From the NCBI GenBank assembly GCA_023413645.1, contig JAEZPN010000071.1, forward strand, positions 1-37,207: 37,207 nucleotides of DNA. Direction: 5' to 3'. Under the pieces are notes generated by a model. The model saw only the letters and a program-made list of their open reading frames with translations, did not search any database and was not told where the DNA came from. The translations under genes and the position numbers were made by a program. Shown piece by piece: positions 7,946 through 14,932 of the stretch; positions within the stretch are counted from its first letter, which is position 1; each line of letters opens with the position of its first letter. The stretch comes from Bacteroidota bacterium. GTDB taxonomy: Bacteria; Bacteroidota; Bacteroidia; Bacteroidales; Rikenellaceae.

Positions 7946-9088
7946 CTACTTGAATAGTAGCTGGGAGTACTCGCCGAGGTATATGCGCCAGTTGCGCCAG
8001 ATATGGCCATCCTCGCTCTCGCGGTAGGTGTAGGGGTGACCCTCGCTGTCGAGTAGCTCGCGGTAGCGCACATTCTCCTTGTAGAGGAAGTCATCCTTGC
8101 CGATAGCTATCCAGTAGAGCTTCACGCCCTCGCTAAACTGACGGTCGAGCTTCGCCTCGAGGTTTGCGTATGTCTCGATGCCCTCCTTACCACGAAATAT
8201 AGCAGCGGAGTAGAGACCGACATAGTCAAACATAGTGGGGTACTCCTTTGAAATCTGCATTGCGTGGAAACCGCCCATAGAGAGACCCGCAATGGCGCGC
8301 TGCGACTTCTTAGCCTTGGTGCGGTAGTGGTCGTCAACCCACTCCACAATCGAGGGGAACATAGCCTCGAACGAACCATCCATAGAACCGCTCATATAGG
8401 GTCGCCACATGCCTTCGTGCGAGTAGCCGGGGGCTGAGACATGCTGCGTGCAGCCGTTTGTCATAACCACAATCATAGCCTCGGCCTTGCCCGCAGCGAT
8501 AAGGTTGTCCATGATCTCTGCCACGCGGCCTGTCGCTGACCACGCGTCCTCGTCACCACCCATGCCGTGCAAGAGGTAGAGAACGGGGTATTTCTCCTTG
8601 CCGCCCTCGTAACCTGCTGGGGTATAGATGGTCATGCGGCGCTCGCGGCCGTCGCTAACCTTTGCCCACACCTTCGACATAGTGCCGTGGGGTACGTTCT
8701 GTGCAGCGTAGAGGTCGCCACGCTCGCCAGGGATGATGAAGTAGTTCATCTGTGAGCCTACGTCGCGCATGACGTAGCTATTTGCGGGGTCGTTCACGTG
8801 GTCTATGCCGTCGACATTAAACCAATAGCAGTACAACTCCGAAGCAAGAGGTTTCGATGTATACTCCCATACACCCTCTGCATTACACCTCATAGAGGCG
8901 TTGTCCACGAAGTCGCCAACGAGAATTACGCTCTCGGCATTGGGGGCGTAGAGGCGTATCGTAACGCTGTTGTCGGCATTGATCTCGGGGGACTTAAGTG
9001 GCTCTTTCTGCCAAAGGTTTTGCTGTGCGCTGAGTGTCGCAACTCCCGCAAGGAGCACTGCGACGATGGTTAGTATAGCTCTCTTCAT
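7946..9088 (-). CDS. Secreted CE1-family esterase (feruloyl/acetyl-xylan esterase-like)
   Basis: This 380-residue exported enzyme has a signal peptide (about 1-21, ending LSAQ). An N-terminal E-set/CBM48-like beta-sandwich (about 30-120; VTIRLYAPNAESVILVGDF) is followed by an esterase-D/CE1 alpha/beta-hydrolase domain (about 140-380). The nucleophile elbow GLSMGG places Ser270; Asp332/333 (GKDDF) and His362 (EDGHIW) are candidates for the rest of the triad, and LLHGMGGDEDAW supplies the oxyanion region. This architecture is common in Bacteroidota enzymes removing ester groups from plant polysaccharides, but the substrate cannot be read from sequence. It starts 21 bp after the acyltransferase gene and is followed by the small peptide gene 3 bp later. 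Confidence 0.82.
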   Translation of the reverse strand: MKRAILTIVAVLLAGVATLSAQQNLWQKEPLKSPEINADNSVTIRLYAPNAESVILVGDFVDNASMRCNAEGVWEYTSKPLASELYCYWFNVDGIDHVNDPANSYVMRDVGSQMNYFIIPGERGDLYAAQNVPHGTMSKVWAKVSDGRERRMTIYTPAGYEGGKEKYPVLYLLHGMGGDEDAWSATGRVAEIMDNLIAAGKAEAMIVVMTNGCTQHVSAPGYSHEGMWRPYMSGSMDGSFEAMFPSIVEWVDDHYRTKAKKSQRAIAGLSMGGFHAMQISKEYPTMFDYVGLYSAAIFRGKEGIETYANLEAKLDRQFSEGVKLYWIAIGKDDFLYKENVRYRELLDSEGHPYTYRESEDGHIWRNWRIYLGEYSQLLFK

Positions 9089-9109
9089 AACCTCTATGTT
9101 TTACTGGTT

Positions 9110-10189
9110 TTATACGTTTTTGTCTGCTCCGAGTTTCACGTCGCGCGCACCAAGGAGGTAGTATGCCACATGGTCGCTAAGGCGCAAGATGCGTGATATG
9201 AGCAAAGATACTGCCACAATTGTTGCCGCTACGCCCATGCCTACAACAAGTGGCATAAGGAGGTTTGTGGTATCTACGATGTAGGGACGAAGCATCGTTG
9301 GCATGCCGAGTAATACAAAGTAGTGGAGCAGGTATACGTCGAGCGTGTTACGACCCACAAACTGCAGCGACTTGCCCACCTTACTCTCGGAGAAGAACTC
9401 GCCAAAGCGGCGGAAGAAACCGTAGACGGTGAGGATGCCGCAGTAGCCGATGATGGCAACGACGATGCCCCTGATGATGAAGTATGGTTGCTCACCGATA
9501 TATGCTATTATGGGCTCGGGGTTGCTCTTGCTAACTATTGCAGCCCACGACAATAGGAATAGTGTGATGACGATAGTTCCCATCTTGATACCATTCTCGA
9601 ATATGCGCTCGAACCACTCGCGGTTGCAGCTACAGAGGGCTCCAAAGGCGAAGAAGTGGAAGTATTTGAACGAGAGACCAAGGGTGAAGATGTTGCCCAC
9701 GTTGCCCAATATAGACATGTCTGATAGTGCAACGAAGAAGATGAGTCCGAGGATGTAGAGGCGTCTGACAAAGACTTTGAGCGAGGTCTTGCCGCGGCGT
9801 GAGTGTATCCAACGTGCGATGTAGTAGATTATCAGCATGTTGAACAGCGCAAACGTAAACCAATAACCCATCTTTCTATCGTGGGTGAAGAAGTAGCTTA
9901 TCTCCACGGTGCCATTCATGATGGTATATATCAGTCCTATGACGAGTGCCGGGATGATCATTGTGCGCACCTTGCTTCCGAGTCGCGATACAGTCTCCTT
10001 GCCGCTCCACGACTGCTCCATGCGGAATGAGATGAAACCACTGATGAAGAAGAAGAGTGGCATGCGGAAGTTGATGAGGAACTGGTTTAGAGGTGTCGTA
10101 TTGGGCAGGTATATGTGGCTGAAGACTACCAAAATCATGGTTAGTCCCCTCAGTGCATCGATATATCCTATACGTTTTGTTGGTGCCAT
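9110..10189 (-). CDS. Acyltransferase-3 family membrane protein
   Basis: The start chosen is the ATG at 10189 (MAPTKRIGYIDALRG), giving 359 residues; a longer frame would run into the promoter. The protein has about ten hydrophobic segments and the acyltransferase-3/OafA-type N-terminus IDALRGLTMILVVFSH, in which the His is the expected catalytic residue, followed by FRMPLFFFISGF. Such inner-membrane enzymes O-acylate (usually O-acetylate) glycans or lipids. It heads the operon containing an esterase, a peptide and a nuclease. Pairing an acyltransferase with a CE1 esterase could mean addition and removal of the same kind of group, but the esterase is exported and this is only inference. Confidence 0.82.
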   Translation of the reverse strand: MAPTKRIGYIDALRGLTMILVVFSHIYLPNTTPLNQFLINFRMPLFFFISGFISFRMEQSWSGKETVSRLGSKVRTMIIPALVIGLIYTIMNGTVEISYFFTHDRKMGYWFTFALFNMLIIYYIARWIHSRRGKTSLKVFVRRLYILGLIFFVALSDMSILGNVGNIFTLGLSFKYFHFFAFGALCSCNREWFERIFENGIKMGTIVITLFLLSWAAIVSKSNPEPIIAYIGEQPYFIIRGIVVAIIGYCGILTVYGFFRRFGEFFSESKVGKSLQFVGRNTLDVYLLHYFVLLGMPTMLRPYIVDTTNLLMPLVVGMGVAATIVAVSLLISRILRLSDHVAYYLLGARDVKLGADKNV

Positions 10190-10217
10190 TATTCGTTGTT
10201 TGTTGATTAAAATCAAG

Positions 10218-10249
10218 CAAAGGTAGTAAAAATCGGTCAAACTGACCAA
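10218..10249 (-). promoter_or_regulatory. Promoter of the acyltransferase operon, with embedded palindrome
   Basis: On the minus strand TTG (10249-10247) is followed after 21 bp by TACCTTTG (10225-10218), a good match to the Bacteroidota primary-sigma consensus. Between the two boxes lies the palindrome GGTCA-AAC-TGACC (10235-10247), overlapping the upstream box and well placed to be an operator. Confidence 0.65.
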
Positions 10250-10299
10250 ATTTTGATGCTTTATTGTCGCTATACGCTATCGATACAAGAGTTTTTCAC

Positions 10300-10307
10300 T
10301 ATCTTTG
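10300..10307 (+). promoter_or_regulatory. TAnnTTTG -7 box for the phosphoesterase gene
   Basis: TATCTTTG on the + strand, 50 bp before the chosen start codon. No TTG at the ideal distance upstream, so only the -7 element is supported. Confidence 0.45.
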
Positions 10308-10356
10308 TCTTTGCCACCATATGTCGCGTGGCATGGCTTTTAATTCGAGTAGTGGC

Positions 10357-10845
10357 ATGAAGATTGGAGTAATATCAGATACGCACGGCACATTCGACGA
10401 TGTGCTCAAGGAGTTCCTCGCGCCCTGTGACGAGGTGTGGCATGCGGGCGATTTCGGGTCGCTGGAGACGGCCGATGCAATTGCGGCATATAAGCCCCTG
10501 CGCGCTGTCTATGGCAATATCGACGGTGGCGTTATGCGACGCATCTACCACGAGAGCAACTGCTTCGAGGTGGATGGCTGCAAGGTGCTTATGATGCACA
10601 TTGGAGGCTATCCGCGTAACTACTCGCCTAAGGCTCTGCAACTTATTCATGGTGCGCGCCCCAAGATATTTATCTCAGGGCACTCGCATATCCTCAAGGT
10701 CATCTACGACCCCGTCTATGAGTTGCTGCATATAAACCCTGGTGGTGCGGGTATCTATGGCATACACCGTGTGCGTACGGCCGTGAGGTTCGATATCGAG
10801 GGCGGTGAGATTAAGAATATGGAGATTGGCGAATGGAATAAATAA
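10357..10845 (+). CDS. YfcE/MJ0936-type metallophosphoesterase
   Basis: With the ATG at 10357 (MKIGVISDTHG) the protein is 162 residues, the usual length for this family; in-frame starts upstream (10321, 10264) would add residues not expected in the fold. Metal-binding motifs of the calcineurin-like phosphoesterases are all present: SDTHG (about 7-11), HAGDFG, YGNID, a MHIGGYP region, and SGHSHI near residue 110. It is cytosolic, and its relatives hydrolyse phosphodiesters; the physiological substrate of this subgroup is not established. The secreted hydrolase gene follows 19 bp later on the same strand. Confidence 0.85.
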   Translation: MKIGVISDTHGTFDDVLKEFLAPCDEVWHAGDFGSLETADAIAAYKPLRAVYGNIDGGVMRRIYHESNCFEVDGCKVLMMHIGGYPRNYSPKALQLIHGARPKIFISGHSHILKVIYDPVYELLHINPGGAGIYGIHRVRTAVRFDIEGGEIKNMEIGEWNK

Positions 10846-10864
10846 CATTGACAAATACCTTTGT

Positions 10865-11812
10865 ATGAGAAAGATAGTGCTTCTTTTTGTGGTTATGGTG
10901 CAGAGTTGCTTTGCGCTCTCGGCACAGGAAGTCGTGTGCGATACATACCACTTTGCTACGCACGACGGCCAGGAGCTATACCTTGATAGGTATGCGCTTG
11001 ATGAGGCGGCAGATGCTCCGCGCCCATGTATGATCTTCGCCTTTGGCGGAGGCTTCGTGCAGGGTGAGCGTAACCATGAGTACTACTCGATATACTTTGA
11101 CCACCTTGCCCGTGAGGGTGTAGTGGTTGTCTCTATTGACTATCGGTTGGGTCTTAAGAACCTCGACCCTAATGGTGGCGTTGTAGCTATGATTGATGTC
11201 TTTCAAAATGCTGTTAATATGGCAGTTGAGGATATGTATGCCGCAACAAACTACGTTATCTCAAATGCCGAAGAGTGGGGTGTCGATACCTCGAAGATTA
11301 TGATTGGCGGCTCGAGTGCCGGTGCTATTACGGCAGTGCAGGCGGAGTGGATGAGGTGCAACGGTGATGTGCGTGCCCAGGTGCTGCCCGCCGACTTTAG
11401 ATATGCCGCTGTGGTGTCGTGTGCAGGTGCTATCTTCTCTGTTAAGGGCAAGCCTAAGTTCAAGTCGGAGCCCGCTCCCATGATGCTCTTCCATGGCACG
11501 TCGGATAGGAATGTGCCTTATGACCATTCGTCTATGCTTGGCGTGGGCTTTTACGGCTCGGCATATATCGTGGAGCAACTCGAGAAGCTCGACTCGCCCT
11601 ATTGGTTCTACTCTGCGGAGTATGTGGACCACAAAATGGCGGGCCTGCCATATATCTATAGTTGCGACCTTATCACGCAGTTTATCAACGACTTCGTTAT
11701 TCGCGGCGAGCGTCTGCAGATAACAACTGATGTTGTAGATTTAGATGGTGAGAAGCAACCCACACGCTTCAAGGTCATGGACTACATCCGCACAAACTAT
11801 AAGCGCAAGTAG
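10865..11812 (+). CDS. Secreted alpha/beta-hydrolase (BD-FAE/esterase-lipase type)
   Basis: Start ATG at 10865 gives a clean signal peptide (MRKIVLLFVVMVQSCFALSA; cleavage near residue 20) and a 315-residue protein. The carboxylesterase-like fold is clear: oxyanion segment FAFGGGFVQG (about 58-67), SIDYRLG (90-96), nucleophile elbow GGSSAG with Ser151, LFHGTSDRNVPYDH providing the candidate acid, and YVDHKMAG providing the candidate His. It resembles esterases with a broad acyl-ester range. TACCTTTG lies immediately upstream (10854-10861), too close to the ATG for a normal leader, so transcription more likely comes from the gene before it. Confidence 0.78.
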   Translation: MRKIVLLFVVMVQSCFALSAQEVVCDTYHFATHDGQELYLDRYALDEAADAPRPCMIFAFGGGFVQGERNHEYYSIYFDHLAREGVVVVSIDYRLGLKNLDPNGGVVAMIDVFQNAVNMAVEDMYAATNYVISNAEEWGVDTSKIMIGGSSAGAITAVQAEWMRCNGDVRAQVLPADFRYAAVVSCAGAIFSVKGKPKFKSEPAPMMLFHGTSDRNVPYDHSSMLGVGFYGSAYIVEQLEKLDSPYWFYSAEYVDHKMAGLPYIYSCDLITQFINDFVIRGERLQITTDVVDLDGEKQPTRFKVMDYIRTNYKRK

Positions 11813-11832
11813 ATAAGACATACGTAAACAAA

Positions 11833-11858
11833 TATAGCCTGCCACGCGGCAGGCTATA
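11833..11858. terminator. Hairpin terminator, 11-bp perfect stem
   Basis: Arms 11833-11843 (TATAGCCTGCC) and 11848-11858 pair perfectly around the loop ACGC, followed on + by CTTCTT. It lies 20 bp after the hydrolase stop and between convergent genes, so it may serve both. Confidence 0.7.
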
Positions 11859-11944
11859 CTTCTTCATAGGCGTTAAGTTTTAGTGTGAATAATTGACTCA
11901 AAATTACAAATTCCGTCTATACATCCAAATGAAAAACACAATAT

Positions 11945-12718
11945 TTAGAATCTAAAGCGTCGTCTGCGATGTCTAAAAAAGCGAGGGAAATGGAAATATG
12001 AGTAGGAATATGTCGAATTAAATTTGCCATTGCTTGCCCGCTGCACTTTGAGTAAATGTGTATTTCTAATCGCTTCATTATTACCATTCTCAACACCAGA
12101 CCTTAATATATCCATAACCTCCCACTTATTTGTATATGGCGCTGGTGATGCGTTTGATATGATGTTCCTAATAAGCTTTGCTGCAGATCGGGGATATACA
12201 AGTTGGCAATTGGATGGAATGTTAGATATCTGTTTAAGAATGCTAGATCCGTAAAATACTATTATAGAGTATATTGGTACATTTTGCAACTGCTCAGATG
12301 TGTTACGTAATGCCTCAATGTGTCCTGCATTTTGCTTTATGGGATTGTAGAACTGATGCTTTTCTCGACCATAGGCTAATACTTGTGTCCACCTATCATG
12401 ATTACCGTTGCCCAATATCCATCCACTGTAATCTTTCACTTCGATAACGAAGATGCCTACATTGGTCGGAACGACGAGGTCTATTTGTGTATGTCCCCGC
12501 TTGGTTGGAATATATAAGTCATGAAAGATAGTTGATGAGGGTATGCCTGATTTTACGAGACGATATATGAGGTCTCGTTCTGAACTTTCTCCGCGTGAGA
12601 GTGAAGTAACTGTGCTGATAATCTCTCGTTTTTTGCGCTCATGGCGAATAACGAGAATTGCCGATAAGATGACTACTATAAGCGCTATTACAAATGTTAT
12701 GATAACAATAGTTGTCAT
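11945..12718 (-). CDS. NERD-domain membrane-anchored protein
   Basis: This 257-residue protein has an N-terminal membrane anchor (about 3-23) followed by a NERD (nuclease-related) domain (about 43-150). The expected core is present: FHDLYIPTKRGHTQIDLVVP, then GIFVIEVKDYSGWILG, in which Asp, Glu and Lys match the PD-(D/E)xK-like arrangement. The C-terminus is basic and Arg-rich (last about 15 residues). NERD proteins are of uncertain function; nuclease activity is predicted from the fold. Codon use is more AT-rich than its neighbours and it lies close to a tRNA gene, consistent with acquisition by transfer. The gene is isolated: convergent with the hydrolase and facing away from the tRNA-Leu region. 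Confidence 0.78.
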   Translation of the reverse strand: MTTIVIITFVIALIVVILSAILVIRHERKKREIISTVTSLSRGESSERDLIYRLVKSGIPSSTIFHDLYIPTKRGHTQIDLVVPTNVGIFVIEVKDYSGWILGNGNHDRWTQVLAYGREKHQFYNPIKQNAGHIEALRNTSEQLQNVPIYSIIVFYGSSILKQISNIPSNCQLVYPRSAAKLIRNIISNASPAPYTNKWEVMDILRSGVENGNNEAIRNTHLLKVQRASNGKFNSTYSYSYFHFPRFFRHRRRRFRF

Positions 12719-13030
12719 AATGGTAATTTTTACTTGCTGTTATATAGTTCATAACAAAGTAATGAAATATTTGTTAGATTGCAAATGCGGTTAGGGATGT
12801 ACAGCGAGGGACTCGAACGTTCGCAGAAGTCGAGAGGTGACCGAGAAGGGGAGTGTTGTGCGGACAATCGTAGATTGTGGGAGTGGGTTGAGTGCATATG
12901 TCATGCTTGCATGAGCAGATGTACTCAGCCCATTGCCATAGTTGCATGCAACGTAGCACATCGCTACCCAACGAAGACAAGTCGCCCGAGGCGCTACCGA
13001 AGGTGCGAGTCCCTTTGGACGCACAAGACA
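12719..13030. other. Non-coding, palindrome-rich region downstream of tRNA-Leu
   Basis: No convincing protein frame is present. It holds several short perfect palindromes: CGAACGTTCG (12814-12823), ACAATC-GTA-GATTGT (12864-12878), TCATGC-TT-GCATGA (12901-12914, inside a longer hairpin 12885-12931), GTTGCATGCAAC (12941-12952) and GTAGC-5-GCTAC (12953-12967). It also holds pieces matching the 3' end of tRNA-Leu: AGGGACTCGAAC at 12807 and TGTGCGGACAA at 12856, plus a longer inverted copy at 13002-13027. A related layout occurs at 21557-21651. Confidence 0.55.
13002..13027 (+). repeat. Inverted copy of the tRNA-Leu 3' end
   Basis: This 26-nt stretch is the reverse complement of 13069-13094 at 23 of 26 positions. 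The partner is the 3' end of tRNA-Leu plus four flanking bases. The terminator hairpin lies between the two arms. Confidence 0.7.
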
Positions 13031-13062
13031 AAAAAAGACGAGCAACTTTCGCTGCTCGTCTT
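13030..13062 (-). terminator. Terminator of tRNA-Leu
   Basis: Arms 13035-13044 and 13053-13062 (AAGACGAGCA / TGCTCGTCTT) form a perfect 10-bp stem. Read on the minus strand it ends in a run of seven T (13036-13030), 11 bp after the tRNA 3' end. Confidence 0.85.
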
Positions 13063-13072
13063 CAAAACCTTG

Positions 13073-13154
13073 TGCGGACAAAGGGACTCGAACCCCCACG
13101 CCTCTCGGCATCAGATCCTAAGTCTGACGTGGCTACCAATTACACCATGTCCGC
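13073..13154 (-). tRNA. tRNA-Leu (anticodon UAG)
   Basis: A complete cloverleaf on the minus strand: acceptor GCGGACA (13154-13148) pairs with TGTCCGC near the 3' end, the D-arm contains AATTGGTAG, the anticodon loop CTTAGGA gives UAG (13120-13118), a class-II long variable arm (TGCCGAGAGGCG) follows, and the T-arm is GGGTTCGAGTCCC. CCA is not encoded. About 82 nt. Confidence 0.93.
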
Positions 13155-13214
13155 AGGATCTTGAACACCCGTAAACCAACGAGTGTGCTCATGTATTTCT
13201 GTCATTGAGCGGTG

Positions 13215-13245
13215 CAAAGGTAAAAACTTTTTGCAATATACACAA
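13215..13245 (-). promoter_or_regulatory. Promoter of tRNA-Leu
   Basis: Minus-strand TTG (13245-13243), 20 bp, TACCTTTG (13222-13215), about 60 bp upstream of the mature tRNA. Confidence 0.65.
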
Positions 13246-13275
13246 CATTATTACGCTTTTTCGCATATTTTTTTC

Positions 13276-13283
13276 TATTTTTG
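13276..13283 (+). promoter_or_regulatory. TAnnTTTG -7 box for the FAD oxidoreductase gene
   Basis: TATTTTTG on + in an AT-rich stretch 66 bp before the ATG at 13349. No well-spaced TTG upstream, so support is moderate. Confidence 0.45.
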
Positions 13284-13348
13284 TATCTTGAATGTCGTAG
13301 TAGCGGCATATGATTAACGTCTACTACGCTAACTAATAGAGAGTTACT

Positions 13349-14914
13349 ATGCCAAAGACCATAACACTGCAACTATCGCCCAAGCAGGCTGCCGACGAGA
13401 AGTTTTACATAGCACGTGCCGCCGAGCGTCTCGGCATCAAGCAGAGCGAGATAGCTCTTGCGCGTGTCGTGAAGCGCTCCATCGATGCTCGTCAGCGCAT
13501 GGCAAAGGTCAACCTATCGCTCGAGATATACATCGACAAGGAGCCTCAGCCCGCACCCCTGCATTTTGACTACCCCTCGGTAGATAATGGCACAGAGGTT
13601 ATCGTCGTAGGCTCGGGTCCTGCGGGACTCTTCGCATCGCTACGCCTCATAGAGCTCGGCTTCAAGCCCATACTCTTGGAGCGCGGTAAGTCGGTGCTCT
13701 CGCGTAAGCGCGACATTGCGCAGATCAACCGTGGTGGCGACATCAACCCCGACTCAAACTACGCCTTTGGCGAGGGTGGCGCGGGTACCTTCTCCGACGG
13801 TAAGCTCTTCACACGCAGCAAGAAGCGCGGCGACTACAACAAGGCGTTGCAGACCCTCGTATGGCATGGCGCAAATCCCGCTATCCTCTATGAGGCACAT
13901 CCACATATCGGCACGGATAAGCTCCCACGCATCATCTCGAACATCTGTAACACCATCAACGAGCATGGTGGCAAGGTGTTGTTCGAGAGTAAGGTGTCGG
14001 GCTTTGTCGTTAAGCAGGGTAGAATCACGGGTGTTAAGGTTGGCGACAACGTTATTGAGGGTGCTGCCGTAGTCTTGGCTACGGGACACTCGGCACGCGA
14101 TATATATGAGTTGTTGTACACGTCGGGCATCGCTGTCGAGGCTAAGCCCTTCGCTATGGGTGTGCGTATTGAGCACCCTCAGAGGCTTATCGACAGCATC
14201 CAGTATCACCGCGATGAGCGTGGTGAGTGGCTCCCCGCAGCGAGCTATTCGCTCGTAAGCCAGGAGGCGGGTCGTGGCGTCTACTCATTCTGTATGTGTC
14301 CTGGTGGCTTCATCGTTCCCGCCATGACAGATACCACGCAGTCGGTGGTTAATGGCATGTCGCCCAGTGGTCGTAACTCCGCTTTTGCAAACTCGGGCCT
14401 CGTTACAGAGGTGCGCCTCGAGGACTTCGCGCACCTAAGAGAGGAGTGGGGCGAGTTGGCGGGTTTACGCTATCAGCAGTTGTTCGAGGAGCTCGCACGC
14501 CAGCATAGTGGCGACAAGCAGGTGGCTCCCGCACAGCGTGTCTCGGACTTCGTATATGGCCGTGAGTCGCGCTCACTGCCCAAGACATCATATATCCCAG
14601 GTCTTACACCCTCGCGTCTCGATTTGTGGATGCCTGAGGAGATTGGCGCACGCCTACGTAGCGGCATCGCAACCTTCGGCAAGAAGATGAAGGGATTTGT
14701 TTCGGATGAGGCTATCGTCGTGGGTGTGGAGTCGCGTACCTCTACCCCTGTGCGTATTCCTCGTGACCCCGAGACGCTTATGCACACCGAGGTCGAGGGC
14801 TTGTTTCCCGCGGGTGAGGGTGCTGGCTATGCCGGAGGTATCGTCTCTGCAGCGTTGGATGGCGAGCGCATCGCCGATGCTGTTGCCCGCTACTGCAAGG
14901 CACATAACTTCTAA
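13349..14914 (+). CDS. Uncharacterised FAD-dependent dehydrogenase (COG2509 type)
   Basis: This 521-residue flavoprotein is full length for its family. An N-terminal region (about 1-75) resembling the ferredoxin-like extension of these proteins precedes the FAD-binding Rossmann motif VVGSGPAGLFASLRL (about 90-105) and LLERG. YAFGEGGAGTFSDGKL (about 138-153) and the distal AGEGAGYAGGIVSAALDG (about 490-508) are characteristic of COG2509, and a VLATGHSARD segment closes the central FAD region. It is predicted cytosolic; the substrate is unknown for the whole family. A GTG-initiated symporter gene follows 18 bp later, so the two are probably co-transcribed. Confidence 0.85.
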   Translation: MPKTITLQLSPKQAADEKFYIARAAERLGIKQSEIALARVVKRSIDARQRMAKVNLSLEIYIDKEPQPAPLHFDYPSVDNGTEVIVVGSGPAGLFASLRLIELGFKPILLERGKSVLSRKRDIAQINRGGDINPDSNYAFGEGGAGTFSDGKLFTRSKKRGDYNKALQTLVWHGANPAILYEAHPHIGTDKLPRIISNICNTINEHGGKVLFESKVSGFVVKQGRITGVKVGDNVIEGAAVVLATGHSARDIYELLYTSGIAVEAKPFAMGVRIEHPQRLIDSIQYHRDERGEWLPAASYSLVSQEAGRGVYSFCMCPGGFIVPAMTDTTQSVVNGMSPSGRNSAFANSGLVTEVRLEDFAHLREEWGELAGLRYQQLFEELARQHSGDKQVAPAQRVSDFVYGRESRSLPKTSYIPGLTPSRLDLWMPEEIGARLRSGIATFGKKMKGFVSDEAIVVGVESRTSTPVRIPRDPETLMHTEVEGLFPAGEGAGYAGGIVSAALDGERIADAVARYCKAHNF

Positions 14915-14932
14915 TAACTAAGGGGTTAGGCG

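Noticed and set aside
10854..10861. TACCTTTG box as the promoter of the secreted hydrolase
   Set aside because: It lies 3 bp before the ATG, leaving no room for a leader; more likely chance in a co-transcribed spacer, unless the mRNA is leaderless.
12779..13174. Overlapping frames across the tRNA-Leu region
   Set aside because: They translate the tRNA itself (the familiar spurious tRNA-derived protein pattern) and the palindromes next to it.
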